Assembly: GCA_021847605.1 (NCBI GenBank)
Contig: JAJZQN010000030.1
Location: 1 to 53,340 of the forward strand
Source of the DNA: Pseudomonadota bacterium
GTDB lineage: Bacteria > Pseudomonadota > Alphaproteobacteria > Sphingomonadales > Sphingomonadaceae
Direction: 5' to 3'
DNA length: 53,340 nt
Part shown: positions 7,894 to 15,874 of the stretch, in pieces
How the letters are laid out: the number at the start of each line of letters is the position of its first letter
Numbering within the stretch: position 1 is the stretch's first letter
Notes under the pieces: generated by a model
Seen by the model: only the letters and a program-made list of their open reading frames with translations
What the model was told of the DNA's origin: nothing
Databases searched by the model: none
Position numbers and translations under genes: made by a program

Positions 7894-8501
7894 CGCTGGC
7901 GGAGCAGCTGCGCGCCGCGCTCGAAAAGGGACATGGCGACAATAGCCTGATTGCGGAGACGGACCTGCGTGATCCGCGCATTCACGGCACGATTGCGCTG
8001 GCGCCCGCCGCCGTGCTGGTAGCCATCACCGATCGGCCCGAACCGGGGCTGATCCTGACGAAACGTTCCGCCAGACTGCGCCAGCACGCCGGGCAAATCG
8101 CCTTTCCCGGCGGTCGTGTCGATCCGGGCGATGCTGACGAGATTGCCGGCGCCCTGCGTGAAGCCCGCGAAGAAATCGGCCTGGACCCGCAGATGGCGCA
8201 GATTATCGGCGTGACCGACCGCTATCACACATTCACCGGCTTCGACATCGTGCCGGTGCTGGCCGTGGTGCCACCCGACCTGCCGCTACAGGCGCAGGAA
8301 GATGAAGTGGCCGACTGGTTCGAAATGCCGCTTGCCTTTGCGCTCGATCCGGCCAATCGGGTGCGCCGCGAAATGGAATTCGAGGGGGCAATGCGCCATT
8401 ATTATGAAATCAAATGGCAGGGCCGGATGATCTGGGGAATCACCGCAGCCATTCTCGCCAATCTGTCGCGCAGGCTGGGCCATGACCGATTTGCTGCCTG
8501 A
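7890..8501 (+). CDS. Nudix hydrolase, CoA pyrophosphatase type
   Basis: The 203-residue protein has the complete Nudix box from GGRVDPGDADEIAGALREAR to EEIGLDP (the G-x5-E-x7-R-E-x2-E-E pattern), about residues 75-100. It is preceded by LTKRSARLRQHAGQIAFPGG, the signature associated with CoA pyrophosphatases (NuDC/YeaB group). It would cleave CoA derivatives into 4'-phosphopantetheine and adenosine bisphosphate. It begins at ATG 7890, overlapping the DUF1285 stop, and its end overlaps the start of cca by 20 bases. Confidence 0.85.
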   Translation: MTLAEQLRAALEKGHGDNSLIAETDLRDPRIHGTIALAPAAVLVAITDRPEPGLILTKRSARLRQHAGQIAFPGGRVDPGDADEIAGALREAREEIGLDPQMAQIIGVTDRYHTFTGFDIVPVLAVVPPDLPLQAQEDEVADWFEMPLAFALDPANRVRREMEFEGAMRHYYEIKWQGRMIWGITAAILANLSRRLGHDRFAA

Positions 8502-9693
8502 CGCGCAATGGCATCATCGCCCCGGCCTCGACCATCTGCTGAATGCGTTGGGAGCAGGCGCCGGGCAGGCGCGCTATGTCGGCGGCGCCGTGCGCGATGG
8601 ACTGTTGGGTCTGCCGGTCAATGACCTCGACATTGCGACCAGCATAGCGCCGCAGGGAGTGATCGACCGGCTGAAGGACGCCGGCATTAAAGTCGTACCG
8701 ACCGGCATCGACCATGGGACCGTCACCGCCATTCTGGACGGATGGCCGGTCGAGGTAACGACGCTGCGCCGTGACGTCAGCACCGACGGGCGGCGGGCGA
8801 CCATCGCGTACACGGACGACTGGCGCGAAGATGCAGCCCGGCGCGACTTCACCATCAACGCACTTTATGCCGATCCGGTGAGCCGAGCGATCAGCGATTA
8901 TTTCGGTGGCGTAGAAGATTTGGCTGCACGGCGCATCCGCTTCATCGGAGATGCGCAGGCGCGGATCGCCGAGGATCATCTGCGTATCCTGCGCTATTTC
9001 CGCTTCCTTGCCCGCTATGGCACCGGCGAGCCGGACGAAACCGCCTATGGCGCGTGCCGGGCGGTCGCCAACAGCCTGATGGCCCTTTCAAGGGAACGGA
9101 TTGCCGACGAATTGATGAAGTTGCTCGGCGTTGCCGCACCGGTGCAGGCAATCCGACTGATGATCGAAGGCGGGATATTCCTGCCCATATTGCCCGAAGT
9201 GACAGCCTCAGGCGCAGACAGGTTGGAACGATTAATAGCCCGGGAAAGCGAATCCGGCATTGCAGCCTCAGCGCAGCGGCGTCTGGCCGCCCTGTTGCCG
9301 CCAGATCCCGCGACAGCTGAACTGGTCGGTGCGCGACTTAAACTATCGAACAAGGCGCGCAAGCGCATGGCGATGGCATTGGAGTCGGGGCGTGATAGCG
9401 AAAGCGTACGCGCCATGGCCCATCGGATCGGCACGGAAAGCGCGATCGACCGTGTCCTGCTGAATGCAGATGCTCCGTTGGCACGATTGGATGCACTAAC
9501 CGGGTGGACGCCCCCTGCCCTGCCTATCGGCGGTGGCGCGCTCATCAAACGCGGACTGCCGCCTGGCCCGGATGTAGCAAAAGCGCTGCATGCGGTGGAG
9601 GCCCAATGGGTGGCGGAGGATTTCCCCGACGCCGATCGCGTCGATGCAATCGCCGATCAGATCGTTTCGAAATTCCAGCGCGCGCGCCAGTAA
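8482..9693 (+). CDS. cca: CCA tRNA nucleotidyltransferase
   Basis: The 403-residue class II polymerase-beta-type nucleotidyltransferase adds or repairs the 3' CCA of tRNAs. Seen are the nucleotide-binding YVGGAVRDGLLG, the catalytic DLDIAT (metal-binding D-x-D), the RRDFTINALY motif and the DHLRILRYFRFLARYG helix, then the neck and body domains. It starts inside the Nudix gene and ends tail-to-tail, overlapping by 37 bases, with the EAL gene on the other strand. Several tRNA genes in the window encode CCA, so this enzyme is mostly needed for repair. Confidence 0.93.
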   Translation: MTDLLPDAQWHHRPGLDHLLNALGAGAGQARYVGGAVRDGLLGLPVNDLDIATSIAPQGVIDRLKDAGIKVVPTGIDHGTVTAILDGWPVEVTTLRRDVSTDGRRATIAYTDDWREDAARRDFTINALYADPVSRAISDYFGGVEDLAARRIRFIGDAQARIAEDHLRILRYFRFLARYGTGEPDETAYGACRAVANSLMALSRERIADELMKLLGVAAPVQAIRLMIEGGIFLPILPEVTASGADRLERLIARESESGIAASAQRRLAALLPPDPATAELVGARLKLSNKARKRMAMALESGRDSESVRAMAHRIGTESAIDRVLLNADAPLARLDALTGWTPPALPIGGGALIKRGLPPGPDVAKALHAVEAQWVAEDFPDADRVDAIADQIVSKFQRARQ

Positions 9694-11396
9694 TCGAAGG
9701 CTTCGGCTTCGGGCATGGGGCGGGCAAAATGATAGCCCTGCCCCTGCCAGCAACCCAGTTTCTGTAGGGCGTGAGCCAATTCCTGCGTTTCGATACCTTC
9801 GGCCGTGACCTTCAGGTTCAGCGATTCGGCAAGTGACAGGATGGTGCGGACAATCACCGCCTTGTCATGATCCTCCAGCATGTTCGACACGAAACTGCGA
9901 TCGATCTTCAAAATATCGATCGGCAGGGTGTGAAGGCTCGCAAGGTTGGAGAAACCGGTGCCGAAATCGTCCATGGCCACCGACATGCGCAGATCCTTGA
10001 GCGCGAACAACAGCTTACGGGCCTTGTCCGGGTCCGCAACAATCGCGCTTTCGGTCAGTTCGGCGGTCATCCGATTGCCCGCTACGCCCGAATAGCGCAG
10101 CGCTTCCTCGAACATGGAGGCGACATCGTCGCGTGCCATCTGAATAGGTGACAGGTTGACGTTGACGCTGACCGGCAGCGCTGTGCCGAATTTCGCGTCC
10201 CAGCGGGCCAGAGCCTGCGCCGCTTCATATGCGGCCCATCGGCCGAGCGGGGTCACAAGTCCGCTTTCCTCCGCAACGGGAATGAATTCGGTCGGCGGCA
10301 CGCGCCCCAGTTCCGGATCGTCCCAACGGGCCAAAGCCTCAAACCCGGTAATCTCGCCGGTATGGAGGTGAATGAGCGGCTGATAAGCCAATGTCAGCCC
10401 GCCCTGCGCCAGTGCGTCGCGCAAACGGCTTTCGATCGAGAAGCGACGTTGCGCCTCCTTGAGGACGCCGTTGCGATAAATTTCCACCTTACCGCTGCGC
10501 TTGGCGATCTTGACCGCAGCCTGCGCCTTACGAACCACATCGTCGGGATCATCGTCCAGACTGGTCGACAAGGCACAGCCAATGGCGCAATCGACGCGAA
10601 TCTGAAGATCACTCAAACGAATAGTGGAGCTGAGCGCTTCCTTGATCCGCTGTACGATATGCAGGCAATCGGACAGGCCATTGTTCAGGCGCGCGAAGAT
10701 CGCGAAATCATTGCCGCCGATGCGCGCCAGAACATCGCCCTGACGCAGACTGGATTTCAGCCGCTTGGCAACGGTGATCAGCAACTCGTCGCCAGCCATC
10801 GGGCCAAGCGATTCGTTGACGCGGCTGAACCGGCTGAGGTCGATGGCGATGATGCCGAATTGCGCATTTTCCGGCCAGACACTGTTGGTCAGCCGATCAT
10901 CAATTTCTTCGCCAAAGCCGGTGCGGTTGGGCAGCGCGGTCAAACCGTCGGACAGAAGTTCGCGGCGCAGATTTTTCTCTATCGCCCGCTCGTTCGTACG
11001 ATCCGACGCGGTAAACAGATATAGTTCCGGTCGGCCGTCCGCACCGGGAATACGCCCCAATGTACAGGTGAAATATTCCGGCCCCAGCTTGCCTTCGCGA
11101 CGGCTTTCGAACCATTCGCTGCTTTTATCCGAATGGACGAAGGCCAGAATGACATTCCAGCAATCGGCGGGGACCAACGGCCGCCCCTTTTCATTCTGCG
11201 CCTGACTATGGGCCAGAAAACGCTCATTACCGGCGACAACCTCGATCCGATTATCGACAAAGGCGAACAGCGCAGCAGCTTGTGGCAGGGCCGCCAGCCA
11301 TGCGCTATCGATCCGCTCCTGCTCCGGGTACAGACCGGCGACCCCCGAAGCGGGGGCATCTATTGCCGGTCGATTGCACGCGGAACTGGATTCCAT
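9657..11396 (-). CDS. Degenerate GGDEF plus intact EAL domain c-di-GMP phosphodiesterase
   Basis: The 579-residue cytosolic protein has an N-terminal PAS-like sensor region (about 30-140), a GGDEF domain (about 145-310) and an EAL domain (about 325-570). The GGDEF signature is altered to GGNDF (in RIGGNDFAIF), so cyclase activity is doubtful and a GTP-sensing role is possible. The EAL domain has GFEALARW, MTAELTES, MDDFGTGFSN and TAEGIE, the metal and catalytic residues expected of an active phosphodiesterase. No transmembrane segment is visible. Its 3' end overlaps cca by 37 bases on the opposite strand. Confidence 0.9.
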   Translation of the reverse strand: MESSSACNRPAIDAPASGVAGLYPEQERIDSAWLAALPQAAALFAFVDNRIEVVAGNERFLAHSQAQNEKGRPLVPADCWNVILAFVHSDKSSEWFESRREGKLGPEYFTCTLGRIPGADGRPELYLFTASDRTNERAIEKNLRRELLSDGLTALPNRTGFGEEIDDRLTNSVWPENAQFGIIAIDLSRFSRVNESLGPMAGDELLITVAKRLKSSLRQGDVLARIGGNDFAIFARLNNGLSDCLHIVQRIKEALSSTIRLSDLQIRVDCAIGCALSTSLDDDPDDVVRKAQAAVKIAKRSGKVEIYRNGVLKEAQRRFSIESRLRDALAQGGLTLAYQPLIHLHTGEITGFEALARWDDPELGRVPPTEFIPVAEESGLVTPLGRWAAYEAAQALARWDAKFGTALPVSVNVNLSPIQMARDDVASMFEEALRYSGVAGNRMTAELTESAIVADPDKARKLLFALKDLRMSVAMDDFGTGFSNLASLHTLPIDILKIDRSFVSNMLEDHDKAVIVRTILSLAESLNLKVTAEGIETQELAHALQKLGCWQGQGYHFARPMPEAEAFDYWRARWNFETI

Positions 11397-11464
11397 GCCC
11401 CCGGCCTATCCGCGAGGGGTAAATTTTCTGGAAACGTTACCAGTTTTTGCGACGAAGCGTTGTT

Positions 11465-13753
11465 TCAGAAACAATTATCTCGCGGAAATCCGGTCGGCGG
11501 CATGCGACCAGCCGCTCCACGCGCAACCTTCCAGGGGGTCATGTCACTTTCTGTTCGGGTACGCCCACTGTCCCCGCCCATCGCCCAACTCAAGCCGTCG
11601 GACAGGCGGAACGTTATCGCATCGGACAATCCGCCATCACGATAGCGTTGCATCTGAACACCCTGCCCACGCGCCATCCTGGGCATTTCGGCGAGGGTAA
11701 AGACCAGCAGCTTACGATTTTCACCAATCACCGCAACACTGTCTGCACCCGTCGGAATGGCATGAACCACCGCCAATCGGGCGCCAGTGCGAATATTCAC
11801 CACCTGTTTGCCCTTGCGCGTTTCCGCGCTAATGTCTGCCACAGCGGCCACGAAACCACGCCCATCCGACGACGCGAGCAGCAACTCACCGCCTGTTCGC
11901 GCAGGCATCAGCGCGACGATCGCGCCTTCATTGTCCATATCGACCAGCGAACGGACGGGATCGCCAAAGCCGCGTCCGCCCGGCAATTTGTCCGAGGCCA
12001 GCGTGAAGACGCGCCCCGTCGATGTCGCCAGCAACAGCTTGTCGGTAGTATAGGCATGGAATGCGAATTGCGGCCCGTCGCCTTCCTTGAATTTCAGCGT
12101 ATCGGCAGCCGCCAGATCGCGATGGCCGCTCATCGCCCTGATCCATCCGCGTTCCGACAGGATGACTGTGATCGGCTCCTTCTCGATCATCGCCTCCAGC
12201 GGGATTTCGCGTGCCGGCGCGGCTTCCTCCACCAGAGAGCGACGACGGCCAAGGTCAGTTTCCGGGCCATAGCGCTTATGCAGCGCAGCCAGTTCCTTCT
12301 TGAGCCGGGTTCGTTGGCGCGCCGGGCTTTCGACCAGCTTTTCCAGCTCATCCTTTTCCTTGAGCAAGGCATCATGCTCGCGGCGCAGCTCCATCTCCTC
12401 CAGCTTGCGCAAGCTGCGCAGCCGCATGTTGAGGATGGCTTCAGCCTGCCGGTCGGTGAGGGAGAATTCCTCCATCATCACGGCCTTAGGCTCGTCCTCG
12501 GTGCGGATGATCTCGATTACCCGGTCGAGGTTGAGATAGGCGATGATATAACCGTCGAGCAGTTCCAGCCGATCGGCGATCTTGTTCAGCCGGTGCTGTG
12601 CCCGACGAACCAGCACGTCGATCTGATGCTTCAGCCATTCGATCAGCAGCGGTTTCAGACCCAGCACGCGGGGCGTGCGCGTCGAATCCAGAACGTTGAG
12701 GTTCAGCGGAAAACGATTTTCAAGGTCAGTCAGGCGGAACAGGCTGTCCATCAGCACCTGTTCGTCCACCGTCCGGGCGCGCGGCTCCAGCACGATGCGG
12801 ATTTCCGCATCGCTCTCGTCGCGCACATCGGCCAGGATCGGCAGCTTCTTATCGTTGATCAGCGCAGCGATCTGTTCGATCAGCTTCGATTTCTGGACCT
12901 GATAGGGGATTTGAGTGACGACCGCGATCCACGTGCCGCGTCCGCCCTCTTCCTTGTGCCAGCGCGCTCGCGTGCGGAATGCGCCGCGTCCGGTGGCATA
13001 GGCTTCCGCGATGATCGCCGGATTATCGACCAGCACGCCGCCGGTCGGGAAGTCCGGTCCCTTCACAATCTGCATCAGTGCCGCATTATCCGCATCGGGA
13101 TTATCGATCAGCAGATTGGCGGCATCGATCAGTTCGGAAACATTGTGCGGCGGGATGCTGGTCGCCATGCCGACGGCAATGCCGCTGGCTCCGTTGGCGA
13201 GCAGGTTAGGGAACAGGCCGGGGAACACCTCCGGCTCTTCATCCTCGCCATTATAGGTCGGACGAAAATCCACCGTCCCTTCGTCAAGGCCCGCCATCAG
13301 ATCGGCAGCAGCCTGCGTCAGGCGCGCCTCCGTATAGCGCATCGCCGCCGCATTATCGCCGTCGATATTGCCGAAATTACCCTGCCCGTCGACCAGCGGC
13401 GTGCGCAGCGAGAAATCCTGCGCCAATCGCACCATCGCGTCATAGACCGATGCGTCACCATGGGGGTGATATTTACCGATGACGTCGCCCACGACGCGGG
13501 CGCATTTCTTGTAGCTTGTCGTGTTGCGCGCCGGATTGGCGACAAGGATGTCGGGGTTTGCTCCGCCCGGCTCCATCCGCAACAGACGCATCGCCCACAA
13601 CAGGCGGCGATGGACCGGCTTCAGGCCGTCACGCAAATCCGGCAGCGAGCGCGCCGTGATGGTCGAGAGCGCATAGACAAGGTAGCGCTCCGAGAGCGCA
13701 TTGTCGAAAGGGTGGTCCTTGATAGCGTCGAACGGGTCGCGGAAATCAGTCAT
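11465..13753 (-). CDS. parC: DNA topoisomerase IV subunit A
   Basis: The 762-residue protein is ParC, the breakage-reunion subunit that decatenates chromosomes with ParE. Seen are [36 protein letters not shown], the quinolone-determining segment [20 protein letters not shown], the active-site Tyr in AMRYTEARL, the long coiled coil around residues 430-490, and a C-terminal beta-propeller shorter than that of GyrA. The residue equivalent to E. coli Ser80 is Ala within GDASVYD. That is common in alphaproteobacterial type II topoisomerases and is not evidence of selected resistance. parE is not in the window. Confidence 0.93.
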   Translation of the reverse strand: MTDFRDPFDAIKDHPFDNALSERYLVYALSTITARSLPDLRDGLKPVHRRLLWAMRLLRMEPGGANPDILVANPARNTTSYKKCARVVGDVIGKYHPHGDASVYDAMVRLAQDFSLRTPLVDGQGNFGNIDGDNAAAMRYTEARLTQAAADLMAGLDEGTVDFRPTYNGEDEEPEVFPGLFPNLLANGASGIAVGMATSIPPHNVSELIDAANLLIDNPDADNAALMQIVKGPDFPTGGVLVDNPAIIAEAYATGRGAFRTRARWHKEEGGRGTWIAVVTQIPYQVQKSKLIEQIAALINDKKLPILADVRDESDAEIRIVLEPRARTVDEQVLMDSLFRLTDLENRFPLNLNVLDSTRTPRVLGLKPLLIEWLKHQIDVLVRRAQHRLNKIADRLELLDGYIIAYLNLDRVIEIIRTEDEPKAVMMEEFSLTDRQAEAILNMRLRSLRKLEEMELRREHDALLKEKDELEKLVESPARQRTRLKKELAALHKRYGPETDLGRRRSLVEEAAPAREIPLEAMIEKEPITVILSERGWIRAMSGHRDLAAADTLKFKEGDGPQFAFHAYTTDKLLLATSTGRVFTLASDKLPGGRGFGDPVRSLVDMDNEGAIVALMPARTGGELLLASSDGRGFVAAVADISAETRKGKQVVNIRTGARLAVVHAIPTGADSVAVIGENRKLLVFTLAEMPRMARGQGVQMQRYRDGGLSDAITFRLSDGLSWAMGGDSGRTRTESDMTPWKVARGAAGRMPPTGFPRDNCF

Positions 13754-13822
13754 CGCGGTGGGCTTAGCAGGACGGAAGGTGAACGGAAACGGGAATTACG
13801 GCCATGGCATCGCTTCCTTTCG

Positions 13823-14743
13823 TTATCGCGGCAAATAGCGCCCGGTCGGGTCAGCCGCGATTTCTGCGGCAAATTCCGCGCTTATCCAGTCGCGAAAGGC
13901 CTTGATTTTTGGCGTGTTCCGAGCGTGAGGCGGATAGACGATCCAATAGCTGGCCAGTTCACGGACATAGGATGGCACCGCCTCCACCAGCAACCCGGCC
14001 TCCACCTCCGCTTTCCACATGAACAGGTTGACGATTGCGACACCTTGCCCGGCCAGCGCCGCACGCCCCTCCATCACCTGACTGTCGAGCGCGATCCCCG
14101 GCAGCGTTCCGGCCGGATCGCCCTCCACCGCCATCGCCGCGAACCATTCATGCCACCACATATCGTCGGGCGACAGGCGCGGCATCGCGTGAAGCGCATG
14201 CGCGTCAGCAATCGGGCCATGCCGCGCCAGCCAGCCGGGTGAACAGAGCGGCGCCAGCCGATTATGGGTCAACAGCCGCGCCTCCAGCCCCGGCCATGTC
14301 CCCTGCCCACCTCGAATGGCAAGGTCTACGCCATCGCGTGCCAGATCGACCACGGCGTCGTCCGCCAAAATCCGCACGGCCAGATCGGGATGGCGCATCT
14401 GAAACGCACCGATCCGTGGCGCCAGCCACAGATGCGCGAAACTGTTGGTGCAACTGATCGACAGAACGGTGGAATGATCCTGCGTCAGGGCGGCAAAACC
14501 CTGACGCATCTGGTCGAAGGCACGAGTGAGGATAGGGGCAATATCCCGCCCCTTGTCCGTCAGCGCCACCTTGCGCCCGACACGCTGAAACAGCGAAATG
14601 CCCAGCCGCTCTTCCAACAACTTCACCTGATAGCTGACGGCGGCCTGCGTCATGCCCAGTTCCTGCGCGGCGGCGGTGAAATTTTCAAGGCGTGCAGCGG
14701 CCTCGAACACGCGAATAGCGGACAGGGGCGGCAGACTGTTCAT
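13823..14743 (-). CDS. LysR family regulator, GcvA-like
   Basis: The 306-residue protein has an N-terminal winged helix (LSAIRVFEAAARLENFTAAAQ, then GMTQAAVSYQVKLLEERLG) and a substrate-binding domain (SISCTNSFAHLWLAPRIGAF). The AVSYQVK recognition helix and overall form are those of the GcvA/AmpR-type branch. I chose ATG 14743 (MNSLPPLS); the frame is open to 14782, but that would run into the palindrome at 14784. It faces the 50-codon gene and the trehalose genes, so these are the likely targets besides itself. The effector is unknown. Confidence 0.85.
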   Translation of the reverse strand: MNSLPPLSAIRVFEAAARLENFTAAAQELGMTQAAVSYQVKLLEERLGISLFQRVGRKVALTDKGRDIAPILTRAFDQMRQGFAALTQDHSTVLSISCTNSFAHLWLAPRIGAFQMRHPDLAVRILADDAVVDLARDGVDLAIRGGQGTWPGLEARLLTHNRLAPLCSPGWLARHGPIADAHALHAMPRLSPDDMWWHEWFAAMAVEGDPAGTLPGIALDSQVMEGRAALAGQGVAIVNLFMWKAEVEAGLLVEAVPSYVRELASYWIVYPPHARNTPKIKAFRDWISAEFAAEIAADPTGRYLPR

Positions 14744-14783
14744 GGGCTGAATAGATAAGGCCAGCTTATGAACTAAGTCCATC

Positions 14784-14811
14784 CTTTTGTTGGCGCTTAG
14801 CCCACCAAAAG
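14784..14811. promoter_or_regulatory. Imperfect palindrome, candidate LysR operator
   Basis: CTTTTGTTGG at 14784-14793 and CCACCAAAAG at 14802-14811 are inverted with one mismatch and an 8-base spacer. The site sits between the divergent LysR gene and the small gene at 14861, the usual place for a LysR-type box. Confidence 0.5.
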
Positions 14812-14860
14812 CGCAAACGGGCCTCGCGCTGCTTCAACCCGAAAACACAGGAGGTCACTC

Positions 14861-15013
14861 ATGCGCGATGAATATGACGCCCGGCTGTGGAACGACGGCC
14901 GTGAAGATACGAACAAGGCGATCGACGGCCTGATTAAACGCATCATGCAGGCCTTTTGCGTGCTGCATCATATCCATTGGTCAGCACCGTGGACGATCGG
15001 GAAAACCTGCTAA
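14861..15013 (+). CDS. 50-residue protein, unknown function
   Basis: A consensus ribosome binding site (ACAGGAGGTCACTC) precedes ATG 14861 and the frame runs 50 codons to TAA 15011. The protein begins MRDEYDARLWNDGREDTNKA, charged and probably helical, and ends in a hydrophobic, His/Trp-containing part (CVLHHIHWSAPW). I recognise no family. It is divergent from the LysR gene and 49 bases upstream of otsB, so it may be the first gene of the trehalose operon or a leader peptide for it. Confidence 0.55.
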   Translation: MRDEYDARLWNDGREDTNKAIDGLIKRIMQAFCVLHHIHWSAPWTIGKTC

Positions 15014-15031
15014 TTTTCATTCAGGGGTTGC

Positions 15032-15074
15032 GGATTCGGACATAACCGCCACGTTAAAGGGCGTGTCCGAATCC
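15032..15074 (+). promoter_or_regulatory. Hairpin enclosing the otsB ribosome binding site and start codon
   Basis: GGATTCGGACA at 15032-15042 and TGTCCGAATCC at 15064-15074 are a perfect 11-bp inverted repeat. The right arm contains the last two bases of the GTG start of otsB, and the AAAGGG ribosome binding sequence lies in the 21-base loop. In the mRNA this would hinder initiation, so translation is probably controlled by structure. Because the arms are also DNA palindromes, a protein operator is the alternative. Confidence 0.55.
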
Positions 15075-15827
15075 CTCCTCTCCCCCGCCTCCGACCTTTC
15101 CCCTCCTCCGTCCGCCCTGTTGAAAGGCGCGGCCCTGTTCCTGGATTTCGATGGAACACTGGTGCCAATCGTCGACACGCCCGATGCCGTTCATGCGGAT
15201 GATGAACTGCTCGACATGCTGCGTCACCTGCGCGATCGGCTGGACGGCCGCCTCGCCATCGTCAGTGGCCGGTCGGTGGCCACATTATGCGATTTCGGAT
15301 TTGCCGATTTCATGCTGGCCGGCACCCATGGGCTTGAGTTTTCCAAGCCCGGCGAAGGCGCACGAACACCCCCGCGCCTGCCCTCCATCAATGCGGTCGA
15401 AGCCGCATTTCAGACATTTGCCGATGATAGGCCCGGCCTGCTGGTCGAACGCAAGACGATCAGCGTCGGGCTGCATTTCCGCCGCGCCCCGCAATGGGAG
15501 GATGAGGCCGAAGCCCTCGCGGAAACATTGGCGGCGCAGCATGACCTGACCATCCAGCGCGGCAAGATGATGTTCGAACTGCGTCCCGGCGGCGCCGACA
15601 AGGGCAGCGCGGTGCAGGCATTGATGCAGACCGAGTTGATGGCTGGCGGTGTTCCTGTCTTCATCGGCGACGATGTGACCGACGAAGAAGGCTTTGCCGC
15701 AGCGGCAGAACTGGGCGGCGCCGGTATTTTGGTCGGCCCGGCCCGATCCACTTTGGCGGCCTTTCGTTTGGAACAGGTTGCCGCCGTCAGGCATTATCTG
15801 ATGCAGGGGGTCGCGCGGATCGACTGA
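15063..15827 (+). CDS. otsB: Trehalose-6-phosphate phosphatase
   Basis: The 254-residue HAD-superfamily enzyme removes phosphate from trehalose 6-phosphate. It has the nucleophile motif FLDFDGTLVPI (about residues 28-38), RLAIVSGRS, GTHGLE, the conserved Lys in GADKGSAVQAL and the metal-binding FIGDDVTDEEGF. The GTG at 15063 is the only start that fits the family length. It lies in a hairpin (15032-15074). otsB, the glucoamylase gene and otsA run in one direction, with gaps of 47 and -4 bases. Confidence 0.92.
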   Translation: MSESLLSPASDLSPPPSALLKGAALFLDFDGTLVPIVDTPDAVHADDELLDMLRHLRDRLDGRLAIVSGRSVATLCDFGFADFMLAGTHGLEFSKPGEGARTPPRLPSINAVEAAFQTFADDRPGLLVERKTISVGLHFRRAPQWEDEAEALAETLAAQHDLTIQRGKMMFELRPGGADKGSAVQALMQTELMAGGVPVFIGDDVTDEEGFAAAAELGGAGILVGPARSTLAAFRLEQVAAVRHYLMQGVARID

Positions 15828-15874
15828 CCGGCGCTTCCTCCTGTCCGCTTCACACACAAAAAGGGGGTAGAAAC

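Noticed and set aside
13480..13560. Ala at the ParC position equal to E. coli Ser80 as a fluoroquinolone-resistance change
   Set aside because: GDASVYD is a usual form in alphaproteobacterial type II topoisomerases, so it is lineage variation.
11447..14242. Very long plus-strand open frame (931 codons) opposite parC
   Set aside because: It is a mirror of the GC-rich codon bias of parC and the LysR gene, has no domain and is Arg/His-rich.
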